Shown: piece after piece, positions 40,901 through 54,520 of the stretch
How the letters are laid out: each line of letters starts with the position of its first letter
Position numbering within the stretch: the stretch's first letter is position 1
NCBI GenBank assembly: GCA_963210315.1
Contig: OY723283.1
Location: forward strand, 62,001 to 126,000
DNA length: 64,000 bases
Direction: 5' to 3'
Source: Rhynchopus euleeides
Lineage: Eukaryota > Euglenozoa > Diplonemea > Diplonemida > Diplonemidae
Notes under the pieces: model-generated
Seen by the model: only the letters and a program-made list of their open reading frames with translations
Database searches by the model: none
Told to the model about the DNA's origin: nothing
Made by a program: the position numbers and the translations under genes

Positions 40901-43900
40901 GACATTCGCGAACTGAACGCCGGCATCCCCCCCGAGCCTCCCAGGGATGTACCCAATGCTGCCACTGCGCGCAAGCCCCTGTATCTGACTCTGGAGCAAA
41001 GCTGCGGCGTAGACCCTGAAGTCCTTCACCCATCCTTCGAAGCCCTGCCCCAGAGCACCCACTGCAAGGTCGTACTGCCACGGCACCTGGAAGGTCATGT
41101 CCTTTGGTGGGTGGCGGGACCCGTTCGTGTAAAGAGTGGCTTGGAGACCATTGTAGCGAAGGGCGACATGAGTCCAGGACCCAGTCGGGATGGTTGCGGC
41201 AAAGAAGGCCCGTTTGTCGATGCTGACTCCAGAAGATGTCAGGCAGATCACCTCGCGTGCAGGGGAGTGCGGTGCACCGAGCTCCAGGAAGCAACCCTCG
41301 TTGGCACCGTCGCCCAGGTCTGGGAGGTCGTGCATGGGGAAGACCCAGAATGATAGCGTCATAGGGGCCGACTGTGCAATGGGCAGGGGGGGTATGTCCA
41401 CAACCCGAGGCATGCCGGTGTACGCATTAGTGTCATTGGTGTAGTACTGCTGGTCGTGGATGTGGTACACCAGGGAAGCAGGCGGTGACAGCACCTCCGT
41501 GAAGTCCTGCGGCTGCAGTGCTGTGAACATCACACGCAAGTCATCGACTAGACCCTCGAACCCTCCGCCGACACGGAACGACCGGGCAGGTGGGGTCAGC
41601 CGCCGCACGTCAGCATCTGTTGTGTTAGTGTACCCGCTGTTCGCCATGTTGATGAACACCGCCGCAGCACCCTGGCCTGCAGTGCCGTACCCCGAGTAGG
41701 TGCACATCACGTGCACCCATTCCCCACGGGAGACAGGGTGGACAGACAGGACACGGACAGTCTTGTGCTCGCTGGTGAAGACGCACATGACTTGGGCAGT
41801 GCGGACGTTGTAGTACATCCCGAACATGTTCGCCAGGTCTGGAGACCCAAACAGAGGCACGTTGTCAGTGGCATCCAGTTGGGAAGGCGACAGCGGGGAA
41901 GCAGGAATGTGGACCCAGAGGAGGATGGACAGCTGCTCGGCACCCTCCACGACGACGTTGCTCAGCAGGTCGCCCCCGATATAACCCCCCGAGTCACGAT
42001 CGAGAGCCACGCAGCGCGACAACGGGCACCCTGGGGCAGAGCGCAATAGGTCCGCGTGCTGCACATACACAGCACGTGCAAACCCTGAGCTGTCGGCAAT
42101 ATGACTCTGCTGCACATCCTCATCGAAGGTGACATGAAGGCTTGTGTAGTACTTCTCGAGTGTCCCTTTCCTTGAAAGGGCTGTGGTTGAGATGCGAATA
42201 TCATCGATGTAACCGTGCAGCGATGTGTTCGTGTCGACCAGAGAGCAGCCCACAAGCAGCCGGTTCGACGAACCTTCGATCGCCTTCACCCCAACAGGCG
42301 AGGCCCCCTGCGACTGGCCGTCCTGATAGCCCTGCAACGTCCCTGCCGCACCGTCCCACACACACACGATCAGATGCCACACATCCATTGACAGGCTCAA
42401 GCCCGACGTGACGACACGGTCTGTGTCAACAGCGCACACAGCGCCGTAGGTGGGGTCGACGACAATGCTGAAGAGTGTTGTTGACTCGTTTGCGGCATCG
42501 ACGTAGTAATCGTTGAATGTCGTGTTGAAGTACCCAATCACAGTTACGTTCTCTGAGAGACTGGCATTGAGGCGGACCCACGCAGACCAAGTCAGGGCCG
42601 TCGCGGTGCCCAGGTCAGACAGGGTCGGGCCATATCCGCACCTGTCGGATGCCCCGTCAAAGTAGGCAGCGCCTTCACCCTCTGCCCTGACGTCATCTAC
42701 CCAGATGGGGTGCACGTCAGGCGACGTCAGGCCGAGTTGTCCCGAGGCGGAGTGTGTGTTGCCGTCAAGCTTGAGGTGGTATGCGAGGGGTGCTGCAGGT
42801 GTAGGTGCCGTCTGGCGCAGCAGGGACGTGTCTTTGAAAGACACAACGATGTCGCTGACGTCGTCACCATCCACATCCGTAATGCAGACACCGTTGAAAG
42901 GCTCGGGTGACGGCATTGTCTCATCGCGCGCGCCAAGCGCCTCGACAGCCCATTCAGGCGTCACGGTCTGTGGCAGGAAGGAGACAGGGTCCCCGCTGGA
43001 CACCCACAGGAATACTGTCTGATCACAAGAGAGGAACACGTCTGCACGCCCATCGGCGTTAACATCCGCTGCGTGCACAACCCCTGCGCATTCGGGGGAC
43101 GCCACGCCAATAGGGTGCTTGACAAGGGGCGACACACGCGACCCACTGGAGGGTGCAGACGACACATCCTTCCCTGACACCCAGCTGACAGCCCCATCGA
43201 CATCGACCAACACGACATCTTCGATGGAGTCCCCGTCAATGTCGGCTGAGGTCATCGAGAGGGCTGTGACACCTGACACTTGCACAAGCTCAGGCGGGAC
43301 TGTTGCCTCAGGTTCTTCTCGAGCGCCCACCAGTGGTGCAGTGTACTTCTCCAGCAGGGCCTTGTCGTGTGCATTGATCGGCTCCAAGGGAATCAATCGC
43401 TCCGGAGGGAGGTTCTGGGGGTCTGGCGCCGCTGCGGAGAAGCGCATCGGGGTTCCAGAGAAGCGCAGATGCCTCCCATGGCCGCTGGCGTCAAGCAAGT
43501 CCCCGACAAGCGGCCACTCCCCTGCAACCTTCTCTGTCGTAAAGGGTCTCAGTGCTGCATCGTCAGGGTACCTGTCCCACAGCCGGATGTAGCACATTGC
43601 CCCTTTGAAGGCTGACTCCCAGTCTGCGTGTCCAGCGGCAGATATCCTCTGGCCCAGAACCAGGTTGCCACCCGCTGGCACGGTGTGGCCCTTGGCCAGG
43701 CCACAGCCGGAGTGCACAGGGCGCCCCTGCCGCAGGAGGGACCAGCAGCCGTCGACGGAGCGCCACCTGAATCCCACGTGCACCCACCCTGGCTGCTTCC
43801 GCACAGTGGGCTGATGCGCGCACCCTGTAGGGAGAACAGATGTTTTGACGCAGGTGCGCAGTGCCCGGAAGCTGCACAGGCATGTCCCCGAGGCGCCGTC

Positions 43901-46900
43901 GCAGCGGTACGGCGTGCAAACAGTGCACTCGGGGCTGTTGGAGCAGAAGGTCTCGCACTGTGCAAGGGAACTGAAGGAACTACCCCCAACGAGGATGTCA
44001 TCCGACGTCTCGGAGTTTGCACAGCGGTAACCATAAGTCGCTGCCTCGAGCGGCGACAGGGGGTTCCACACGTCACGCACACTAACAGCCCAGTCCTCCT
44101 GCAGCAGCGTGACGACCCACTCGCTGCCGGTGTCGTGGATCTGAAAGTCTGGGCAGGTTGACTGCGGGCGTGTGTACGAAACAAGCCCCGACCCTGCGAT
44201 GGAGGGATCTGCGTACTTCACCCAGAAGTCAACTGCGAAGGCGTCGACAGGGAAGTAGTAGTGAAGCGCGTCGCCAGAGGACAGGAAACGGGCTGGGTCC
44301 CCCTCGAACAGCAACGCGCCTGTGGAGTGCTCTTGTATGGATTCGTAGCGCAGTGTTGCAGTTGTGTTCATATCCACTGTTGGGGCGTTGGCGTCGTACT
44401 CCGTCGACGCTGTCATCTCCAGAAGAAGGTGTTGCACTGCAGCGCACGACACGGACTCGAGGGCTGCCCTGTGGTACCCATCAGCAGAGGCAGGTGCGAA
44501 GTAGTAGCGCCGCTGGTCTGCAATCGTCTTGACGGTACCCACATCCCCAGTGAGGTAGTGAGTGCCCTGCTGCCACCACAAGTTGGGGATGAACTCGTCC
44601 CTGTAGATGTAACCCCCGTCCACATTGAAGACAACTGTCACATCACTGATGCTGTTGTTGGATGTCCACAGGCCGTACCACGTGAAGTCCTCGGAATACG
44701 TGTGATCTCCATCGTACGACATAATGGTGAAAGTGTGCACGCCTCCAGTGCGCAGCGTCACCTGCATCGTGTGCATCGTGTCAGTCAAGGGCGTCCACCC
44801 CATGCTGCGCCCACTGTACAGAGTTGTCCCGTTGTTTGCCACGACACGGGCATCGCCCTTCGACTTCCCGGGTCTGAAGCCAAACTTCATGCTGACACCC
44901 TTCACAATAACTTCGATCTCAGTGTGGTGCTCCGGGTAGTACCACGAAGGGTACGGCTCGCGCCTCACGACCTCCTTCAGGTAGAAGCCTGCCTTGGCGG
45001 TGACGGTGACCTCGCCGCACCCCGAGGCCGCAATGGTACTGACGTAGGCCGAGTCGGTCTCCAGGAGGTCCTGCAAAGGTGTCGACAGGGTTGTCTCCAC
45101 TGCAGGTGCATGAGGGCGGTCTGTTGAGTTCGTGGACACATAGACCTTGAGCTTGCCTGCGGAGTGCAGCTCAATCCATGTGCTCCAGGACATCCCTGGT
45201 GTGGCGATGGTGTCCTCGTAGGGCAGCGACACTGTGGCCTTGTTGAAAGTCCCATCCTCTGAGTCGTCGCTCACCACCAACACCCGGCCTCCTGAGAGCT
45301 GGTCGCTCACTGTGGCGTCGTACAGGATGTACAGCCCCTTGGATACAGTGTGCCAGTCTGTGTTCGACAGCCCGTAGAGCAGCCCGCTGCCGTACGCCCC
45401 CAGCACAGGGCCCACCTTGTGGAGGGCGATGGCCCAGCCTCCCGCCGCGTTGTAGGAGTGCTCACCCACACCAAACCTGGCATACACCCGCAGCACCTTG
45501 TCTTTGGTGTGTAGCGGTGCAGCCGCGTGGACGGCACCGGTCGCAACTGGGATGGGTGGGGTCAGGCAGAACATCTCAACGCCAGACGTGTTGGAGCACA
45601 GCTGTGCGTCGCCGGCAGTCTCGAAGTTTCCGGACACAACCTTGCCGTTGGGCAGGGTCGTGGCGGCCGTCACGTCAATCGTAATGTCTGAGACTGCATC
45701 AGTGTCGAACAGCAGCAACTCCTGCTCGTGCACGAAGGGCCACGTCACGTTGACCCCCACAGAGTAGTCGGCGACACCACCGAGCGTCGGAGCGACAGTC
45801 ACAGTTGGTGTTGGAAACGACAGTGTTGTCGTCAATGTCGAAGTCGTGCTGAAGCTGTAGACTGTCGCAGAGAAAGTGACTGTGGCGGATGGAAGGGTAA
45901 ATGTGAGTGTGCTGCTTCCCGTCGTCACAGTGGGGGTCGGGATTGATAAGCTCAGCGTCAAGGTTGGTGTTGCGGTAGCAGTGGGGATTGTCATCGTCTC
46001 TGTTGGTGTTGGCACCGTCCACGTGAAAGTCAGGGTTGGCAGGGTGTGGCTCAGGACGGTGATCGACAACGACTCCGTGATGGATATTGTGAGCGTCGAT
46101 GATCCTGTCACAGTGGGAAGGGTGAGTGTGTCCGTCACAGTGGCTGTGGGCAGGGTCACTGTGTCAGTCTCACTCAGGGTGGCACTCACAGTCGTTGCAG
46201 TCGGTGTCAAGCTGAATGTGTCAGTCTCAGTCAGTGTAGGTGTCAACGTCTTCGACAAAGTCGCGGTATCGGTCGGGAGACTGAAGGTGTGAGACAGCGA
46301 CAGGGTTAATGTTGCTGTGGGGGTCGCTGCTGCATCTGCTGGTTGCTCTGTTGCGTATCTGAAAGCTCCTCGCACCCCAAAGTGCACACCTGACAGTGCC
46401 TCATCGCCAGTGTCGTTCAGGAGCGTCTGGAGATTGAGCTGCCGGGTTGGGCATTCACGGGCGCCACACACAGCACATCCGGCATCGCATCTGCTCTGCG
46501 ACGGAGCGTTGGACGTCAGCGGGATGTAGTGGGTGTGCTTCGCGCGCAATGGGAGATCCTTGTCGATCTCGATGGACTCCTTCGATGTACAGGTGCGTAG
46601 CGGTGCGTAGGAACATGTCGTCAGATTCGCTGTGATGAAACACACCGATGCAGAGCAGTAGTGGCAATCGTAGCTGTTCTTGCAAAACGCCTCGCACAGG
46701 ATTTGGGTGGGGAACGGTCCGCGGATCTTATTGGGAAGACCCTCCATCGTCTCGTTCTCGTCGCTGCAGCGCTTCCCCTGTGCAATGGTGAACATCGTGT
46801 CGATCAGAAGCGGGGCACCGCCCCTTGCATATGATGTGCGTTCAGACTTCAGAATTGTCGCTCCCAAGGACGGGTGGAACGTGACAGCTGTGTCCACTGG

Positions 46901-49900
46901 TGCATCGTCTGACGATGGCCTCGCTGATGTCTGAGTGCATCCTGTCTTGCCTGTGTAAGTCACCCATCCAGAAGCTGTCAGGTTCAGCCCACATATTCCC
47001 CGCGAGAGGTAGCACGTGTCGGTGTCGATGTGGTACGAATAGGACATGCACTCCGGCTCATCGTTGCAGGCATCGCGGCAGCTGTAGCTCCCATCAGCAA
47101 GCGTCATTGTCGTGATCATATCGGGACTGCTGCCAGTGGTGCTGTTGCACGTGTCATCGATGCGCACACCCTTGGCGTACGACGGGTATCGGCAGTCAAG
47201 ACTCGGGGCACCGCAGGGCGAGGAGAAGCCCAGAACCACAGGGGCTGCATAGTCCACCGCAAGCTCGTCGCTGAACCTGTTGCCATTCATAGACAGTCGC
47301 CAATACTTCGAGGTGCGCACACCCCAACCCGTGAAGTGCTGCATCGTGAGGACCAACTCGGGTGTGATGTAGTACAGCACTTCCCACGTGTCGCCATCCG
47401 AGGATATCTCGAGTGCGGCACGCTCGAACAGAGTGAGCTCTTCGTGTGCCTTGATGTAGATCCCAACTACCTCCACGTCCTGCGCATATGTCCAACGAAC
47501 CCAACCGACTGACGTGAAATATGGCTTCCAAGGGACGTTGTCGGGGCGGCGCAGTGCCTGTGCACTCATCGTGTAATTCATCGAACTTGATGCGGTGATG
47601 GTGACTGTAGGACAGCTTCCCGCGTAGGCGTTTGGGTTCACTGCGTTGTGAGCATTCCTCAAAAGAAGGGTCGTGTCGTTCCCGTACTCCTGGCGATAGG
47701 AAGCAAGCAGGCCGTTGCGGAGCAGGGGGCCGTTGCTGTAGTTCGCAAGTGCAGCAGACGTCACGACTGCATCCATGTCTACGTATGCTCCCGAGTGTCG
47801 CACTCGCCAGGTTGCCAGCTTGCCTCTGAGGTCCACAGATTGGGCAATGTACGCACTGACCTGATCATGCCCCGATCGGTTGAACTCTGCTAACCCAGTC
47901 TGCAGCCTGTCCACAAGGTTGGTGTGGTACACGCGGTTGAGGTCCTGCAGGCGCCACCTCTGATGCCCCTCAAGCAGAGCGCGTTCCGCCTTGCGGCTGA
48001 AGCGCAGCCCGTCAACCTCGCCACGGAATTGAGTGAATGAACTGCGGCCACCACCTCCAAGCTCGATCACATCGCCGTCGCTGAAGGAGAATTCATGGCC
48101 TTCCAACGTCGTGGCACCCTCCCACTCCCGCGACCCGTCGACATACAACCTGTGCACACCGGCAGTGTCCTTTGTCGCACATATCCACTGCCACCTCCCC
48201 CTCTTCCACACGGCATTCCCTGCGGTGCGGCAGATGCGTCTGTACTCGATGTCATCGGAGGCCACCTCCAGGTGTGCGTCGCCGTTGGGATTCCAGTAGA
48301 GCCGTGTGTGCATCGGGTCGTACAGGCAACCCCTTGGGTAGGAACCGGGCGGGTAGTCCGAGAACTCGGTCACCGTGCTGTTGTGGAGCTTGAGGACTGC
48401 AGCTGCACGGGCACACTCCTCTTCTGTGCGCGGGTCGCTGTAGGCTCCGTGCGCACCGTAGCACGGGGTGCTGAAGTCACCCAAGACATATTTCGCGGCC
48501 ACGCTGTGCTCATAGGCTGCGACGTAATCCTTGTCTTTGGCACCACAATGCTGCGGGGTTGCTGTACTCTCTTCATTCAGACACGCATCTTCACAGTAGG
48601 AGTCAGGAGCGCGGCGCATCACTTGCGACGGGTGCTCGTCGCTGCAGTAGCAAGGCCCCTGCTGGCTGCGCAGGGCAAAGTATTTATAGGGGCACAGCGC
48701 GCTACACTTCCTGATGGTGATGGCGTCGTAGATCCTGCCTATGGTCGTAGCATAGGATGTGACGGCAAAGCAGCCCACCCACTGCGGTGCTGTGGAGACA
48801 ACAGTGCTGGACTGCAGCGTGTGCGCCACATCACCTGTTGCCCGCAGCTCGAGGTAAGCAGTCCTCCTGCCAGTTGTGGGGTTGCGTACAGCCCACGGCA
48901 TCCCGCAGGCCTCGTCAGCAAAACACATCGGCTTGACCCACGCGCAGATAGTGAATTCGTCCAAAGACCCCACCGACGGCAGGCCCTCCGAGTCGACGGT
49001 ATACACTGCATCCGACGGGGCGCTACTCTGCATATTGATGGCAAGCGAGTTCCCTTTGATCCCGCCACCGATGCGGACCTCCACATCACCGTGGGATGCA
49101 CCTGTGGTGTCTGTACCCTCGAACAGCTCCTCAAGCACGATGCCGAGCGTGACACCGACCTGCTTCGTCAGTGCCCCGACATCTGCACCGACACGCGACA
49201 CGGTGAAGTCATCAACATCGCCAGTGAAATAGGAGTGGTAGCGAGTCATATCGAATCCGACAGCGGCTGTAAAGCCGTTATGCATAGGGAGGCCGTCCCG
49301 GAAGAACCACGCAGTCGAGTAGCAGGTCGCCTCCTGCACGCCTGGCGACAGGCGCGACAGCCGCACCAGCCCCTGGGTCACAAACGCATAGGTTGACACA
49401 GATATCGTCACAAGGCTCCATGCGTCGTTCGACAGCGCGTCATCCATTTCACAGAGCTCGCCATTCCACCTCAGCCCCAAGGTGCCCGTGCTGGTGGCGT
49501 ACACGCTGATGGAGGGATTGTGCGTTGCACAGCGCGTGAGGCGCAGTGACGATGAAACACTTGTGTTTGTCACCGCACAGTGCTGATCGCCTGGAGAACA
49601 ATCGTACAGCCGGCACTCCAGCGTGTCGGTGTCAAACGTCAGAGCCTCGCATTCAGAAAGCTCGGAGCACGTCTGCTTGCAGCCATCCATGTTCACGCTG
49701 CTGAAGTTCTGCACAGGAATACGGATCGGCAGGGACGCAAACTCATCCGACGACCATGCGATGCACCTCTGCCGAGACAGCGGACTCCCGATCGAGAAGA
49801 CGGCGGCACTGGAACCGCTGGTGTAGAGGCGAGGCCGCAGCCACATCGACACGCTGAAATCTGTCCCGACCTGCCACGCGTCGGCCTCCCCCACTTGCAG

Positions 49901-50143
49901 ATGGCTGCCTCCACCGAGCTCGACGTAGCCGCCGCTCGCCCGCACGCCGCCTGAGATCCTGTGCAGCACACTGCCGACAGACACGGCACGCGGGGCCTGC
50001 GGCGAGTCAGAGTGCCCCAGTGCCTCCTCATCATCAAACCGATAGCGGTGCGAGGCACACACCAGCTGCAGGCAGCACAGAAGGGCAACCGCCGTGTGTC
50101 TCCATCGCCCGGTGTGGCTGGGGCGGCCCTCACGTCGCAACAT
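31982..50143 (-). CDS. Giant secreted multidomain protein (LamG / PAN / WSC / FG-GAP / C-lectin), about 6,025 residues
   Basis: Exons 50143-34037, 33994-33851 and 33808-31982. The introns are only 42 bp each, with GTATCG and GTATGT donors and ACAG acceptors, both in phase 0; they join what look like two genes. A signal peptide (about 15-30) is followed by many LamG/concanavalin-like domains (motifs such as FTICAWVKP, SMWLRP and a DG...L.G.ID pattern). A WSC-like cysteine domain lies near 456, a discoidin-like one near 890-950 and PAN/apple modules near 200 and 1000. A 190-residue Thr/Ser/Pro mucin-like linker lies near 1270-1460. FG-GAP-like calcium repeats (DIDGDSIEDVVLVD, DVNADGRADV, DYDRDGDVDVV) lie near 2275-2440 and 3080-3130. 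A C-type-lectin-like domain (about 5605-5720) and an EGF-like unit come last. There is no membrane helix, so it is secreted. I chose the start after the CACACAG acceptor at 50196-50197. Confidence 0.88.
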
Positions 50144-50436
50144 GCAGAGCGTACCCCTCAGCCCCTGCAGCGGGTGGGGCGTGTAGGGGTCAGGGCTGTG
50201 TGAACAGTGCGGATGTGGTGATGCGGGAGGGGGGTGACAGTAGCAGAGTATAGGTAGACCCGAACTCTGGGGCGGTGGGATGGGCTTTCGGGGGAGAAAA
50301 TACTGCCGAGGTTCGTGCAGGATCATCCGTGGGGAAAGGCAAACGAGAACGTCTTAGTACAGCAGCTGCACCTTGTTGGGAGGTAAGGATATGACAGCCG
50401 GGCCGCCCCCACCCAGCTGGCCACCGCGGCCTCCTG

Positions 50437-51360
50437 TCACAGCCACGTCCCCTGCTTCGCCTTCACGTTATTCTGCTTCAGGACCTGCCCTCCATTCTCT
50501 TTCTTCAGCTGCTCGCGGATTTCGCAGGTCTCCTTCACTTCGCGGGGGGCCCGCCTGTCGCGGGCTGCCCTCTGCTGCAGGGCCGACAGGTGGCGCAGGT
50601 GCAGCGCCTGCTTCTCAGTGCCCCACGCATGGTCCATATGCACAGACCCCCTCATGGAACCAGCGAATTCCTCCCGCTGCCTCTCCTGCGCCCGCAGGCG
50701 CTCCTTCTCCTTCTCCTTCATGTGCGGAGGCTTCTCGGGAGGCTTCTGCTGTTTGGCGCGTGACCTGCGCCCCTTCGGCTCGTCCTCGTCAACATCCTCT
50801 GTGTTGGAGTCCGGCCTGCTCGGGAGCTCGTCCAACAGAATCCTATACGCCTGGTTGACGCGCGTCATCTCTGCAGTGTCCCCTGTCGGCGCGTCGGGGT
50901 GGTACACCCTCACCAGCTCCTTGTAACGCTTTGTCACCCCTTCCTTGTTCGCCCCGACAAGCGCAGGGTGTGCATCACGTCCGGCACGGCCTCGCGGAAA
51001 GGGCACACCTTGGTCCATACCTGCGCGAAGTAGAGAGAGAGGCGGTGAGGGCAGCAGCCCACGCCCACACAGCCGGGGGTGGTGGCGGTGGGAAGGCTGG
51101 GGCAGAGAGGTAAAGAGGGAGCTGGCATGGCTCTTTCGCATCTCTCCACTCCCGCTGCCTGTTCACCGCCCCATGTCGCAGTGTGCGGTGCGGGGGGCCT
51201 TGGGGGGCGAGTGCGCATGCCCACCACCACCACCACCACCACCCCTTTCACTTTCCCTGAGGCGCATACCAAACACCTTCATCGCGTCGGGCAGGCTTGT
51301 CACGCAGCGCTTCTGCGTGACGCCGCAGAAGAGCCGCGCATAGCGGGGCGCCACATGCAT
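50437..51360 (-). CDS. Mitochondrial-type J-domain protein
   Basis: Exons 51360-51270 and 51020-50437; the 249-bp intron (GTATGC...CGCGCAG) contains a GGT repeat and splits a glycine codon. 224 residues. The first exon (MHVAPRYARLFCGVTQKRCV) is basic and lacks acids, like a mitochondrial presequence. The J-domain (about residues 45-95) has VTKRYKELVRVYHPDAP with the HPD triad, which stimulates Hsp70 ATPase, and ends NQAYRILLDEL. A long basic, charged helix follows with a conserved-looking stretch MRGSVHMDHAWGTEKQALHL. There is no zinc or client-binding domain, so this is a class III J-protein. Splicing in this frame is what makes the J-domain continuous, and that supports the model. Confidence 0.85.
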
Positions 51361-54300
51361 CGCACCCCACAGTTCTCACAGGGTCATGCACACCGCATGA
51401 GTGTCGCTCAGAGAGGCGGCTGGCTGCTCTGCTGTGGGGTGAGACATGTCAGGTCACTGTGGCTCAGGGCATGGCAGGGCACGGCAGGCTTCCCAACGGG
51501 GAATAGCGGCACAGCGGTTGGAAGCGCGCGCAGGAGTGCGGGGGGCGAAAAGAGGGTGGGGTCGATTCACAGATGTGATGTCAATCAAGTCGTAACATTG
51601 AACCGTGTGATTGTGTGCGTTGCAAAAAAAGGGGGGGCTGGGGCTGGGGCGGGGGAGGCTGGGGGGGGGGGGGGGGGGGCATGCAGACCCTGGTCGAACA
51701 GCAGAAGCTTGAAGCAGTTCTTGACTTGCAACAACAAAAATAACCTGCTTTGGTGTTGTTCCGCAGGGATGTGTGCCCCCCGCTCTTTGCGCAAACCACG
51801 AGGGGTCCAGTGACTGAAACCCCATCTCCCCTCCGAGAGACCACACAGGTGGGCGGTGTGAGGGGGAGACACGGCCTGCAGGGCAGGGCTGCCTGAACAT
51901 ACCACGCCCCGCCCTGCAACCCCACACCACGTGGCATGGCACGGGAGGACACAGCAGAGACGCCGTGAAAGGGAAGGGGGGCAGGCGATACCCGCCAAAT
52001 GCAGACGCAGCCGATGGCACAGGGCCTACACGAGGCCTATTTCAGCAGCGGGAGCTGTGCGGGTGTCGCCTGTCTGCCCCAAACACCGTCCACTGCAGAT
52101 TTGGCATCTGCCAGTGCAAAGGAGAAGGAGTGCGGTGGGGGGGGAGGGTGCAGGTGGGACCCGCAGGAGAAGTAAAACGGGGGGAAAACGACGTGAGAGG
52201 GGGAAAAGCTTTTGGTTCGTGTATTCGAGGGGCGGGGGGGGGGAGGAGGGGAGGGGCGTGTGCATGAGTGGGAGGGACAAACACGAGACAGGCAAACCGA
52301 GAGACAAACACCTGAGGGGCACAGTGGGGTGATTGGCCGGATGCATACCACACAAGGGAGCTGGGTAAAAAGGGAAACATGCCAACAGGTCATCAAGACC
52401 AGGCACTAGGGAGAGTACTGTGAGACGGACTCATATCATAGGATGCAGCAGGCAACGCACAACAAGACTTGCGAAAGAATGCAAGAGGGAATATCGGGTG
52501 CCTGCCGGCAGAGGGGATCGGCCCCTGCACCACAGCCAGGACGAGGTGCTGCTTCCGCCCCCCCCCCCCCCCCCCAGGAACAGGGGGGGGCGGGAGACCT
52601 GTCGTTGGCGGCAGTGGGGCGGCATCTCCCAATACCAAGGAATCGTAAGTACGAACGCCTCGACAGAAGCTTCCAAGCCTCCTCCACACAACAACACAGG
52701 AAGGCTCCGGAAGGCAGAACACGCAAGCACACACAAGACGAGGGGAGGAGGGGGGGAGGTAGAAGAAGGGAAGAAGGGAGGTGGCTGTAAAGAGTGCCGA
52801 CACAACATGACAAAACATGAAGCGGGCTGAATATATAGCGAGCCCGCAGGAGGGGCGCACGTCGATGTTGGCCCGCAGAAAATAGTCCTGTTCCTGTTTT
52901 GCCGAAGCAGCTTCTTTTAAATTTGTGGCAGAGACGCATGCGCTGACTGGCCCTGAGAGCTTCAGCCTGCGTTGACTGACATTGGGAGTAAAGCAAGTCC
53001 GTCTGCGACACACAAATTCCTCGATATGACGTGACGAGGGGAAATATAAAAAAGCAAGGCGGGCCGCGAGCATTACAGCACGGACGCCGGGCCACCTGTG
53101 TTGGTGGGATGCTGGGGCTGATGCGGGAATCATCATCAGGAACTGGCAACAGGAACACGTGATACCTGCGGACCTGGTCGCACAAAAAAGAGATGGTATG
53201 ACATGGCATGGCAGGCATGTGAAGCCGCATGCGATGGCAATGGTGGTGAAGTAAGAATCTTTTGTGGGATACACGCCTGTGCGTGTGTGCGGGTGTCCAG
53301 TTACGTGCGCTGCCAAGAGTCTTTTTCTTTTTCTCACCATACCCTGGGACAGGATATCGCAAGAAGAAAAAGAAACACGGGAATCACGGCATGACGCACC
53401 GGAAAAGAACAGCCTTTGCGTCTTGGTTTGACGCACACACACACATCACATTAGCACATAGCGCACACAAGGTGGGTGCACACGAGGAAAAAACACGCAA
53501 CATAGTGCAAACGCAAACCGCAACACCGTGTGGGAGGGCACCCTCCCGCTTCGGGGAAAAGGGGGGGCAAACCAAAATAGCGGGGCAGAAAGAGCCCTGC
53601 CGGCTGGCACGCCTCCCCTCTGCAACCCTCGCAGAAGGACGCCCTTGCTCCTCAAAAGGTAAAGGGAAAAAGAACAACGCGTGGGAGAGGGCGAAGAGGC
53701 AGGGAGTTTGTATAATCGCCCCTCGAGACAGCAGACCCACACCTCGGGTGTGGGCTGCCTTCTGTCGAGAAGCGATTCTCCCGAGGGAATCAAACCCTCT
53801 CAGCTCTGGGATCGCGGCACACACGCAAGACAGCTGCACCTCATAAACAGGATGCAATCTGTCCGGCCACAACGATGATGCGTTGAAACGATGAAGTTAT
53901 TGCAGGCTTCTGCAGGCAGGCTAGTGCCGAACGGAGCCCTGGGACCCGCATACTCAGCGGGGTGTAACAGCAAAGGAGCCGTGTTGTGATAAATGAACAC
54001 AAAGGGGGCCCGGGAGGGGAAGAGGGCAGGTGTTGTTGCTGTGCGGCTTTGCTCCCGCAGGAAAGCACGTGGCTTGTCGATATTTGTCTGTCTCCGGCAC
54101 GATCCCATGTTGATGGGAAGTGATCCGTGCAGGATGAAGCAAAACACAGCAAAAATAATAGGGTTTCAAGTGTTTGGAGTGCGCCTCGCTCTTGCGCCAA
54201 AACTGTGCCACTTCTGCGACACAACAAAATGACACCAAAAGAGGCGCATTTTGCCTTTGCACACAGAGCGAAGAGCCAAAGATAGAAATACAACTGTTCG

Positions 54301-54520
54301 TTCCTGAAATAAGGGAGGGGGCGTGTTGTGGTGATGCCTCCACCGGAGATTTCTGTCGCAAAAAAGAAGCATACGCGACGTTAAAATATCACCGGACTGC
54401 ACTGCACTCCACCACCACCAACAACACCAAGGCCACAACAAGACACCTCCCCTCCCCTCTCGGCTCGCCTCTTTCAACAGTGAGATCGAGAAGTGGAGGT
54501 GGAGGTGGCCTCCCCGGGGT
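51361..54520. other. Long intergenic region (3.2 kb) with homopolymer G runs and one strong hairpin
   Basis: The longest gene-free stretch of the host block. It has several low-complexity runs: G17 near 51662-51679, C17 near 52559-52575 and G9 near 52230. No ORF has codon use or motifs like the neighbours. A strong imperfect hairpin is at 53722-53769. It could hold long UTRs, a non-coding RNA or a transcription start region for the cluster. Confidence 0.5.
53722..53769. other. Strong imperfect hairpin in the intergenic region
   Basis: The arms CTCGAGACAGCAGACCCACA and onward pair with GGTGTGGGCTGCCTTCTGTC and onward around the loop TCG. An 8-bp perfect stem (CCCACACC/GGTGTGGG) continues with CAG/CTG, GACAG/CTGTC and CTC/GAG, separated by small bulges. 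It has no protein context. It might be part of a structured RNA on either strand. Confidence 0.45.

Noticed and set aside
50144-50326. Upstream in-frame start of the giant protein
   Set aside because: A splice acceptor at 50196 lies after that ATG, and the signal peptide begins at 50143.
52393-53442. Several ORFs of 100-350 codons in 51.4-54.5 kb
   Set aside because: Composition follows homopolymer runs, the frames overlap on both strands and no motifs or acceptors support them.
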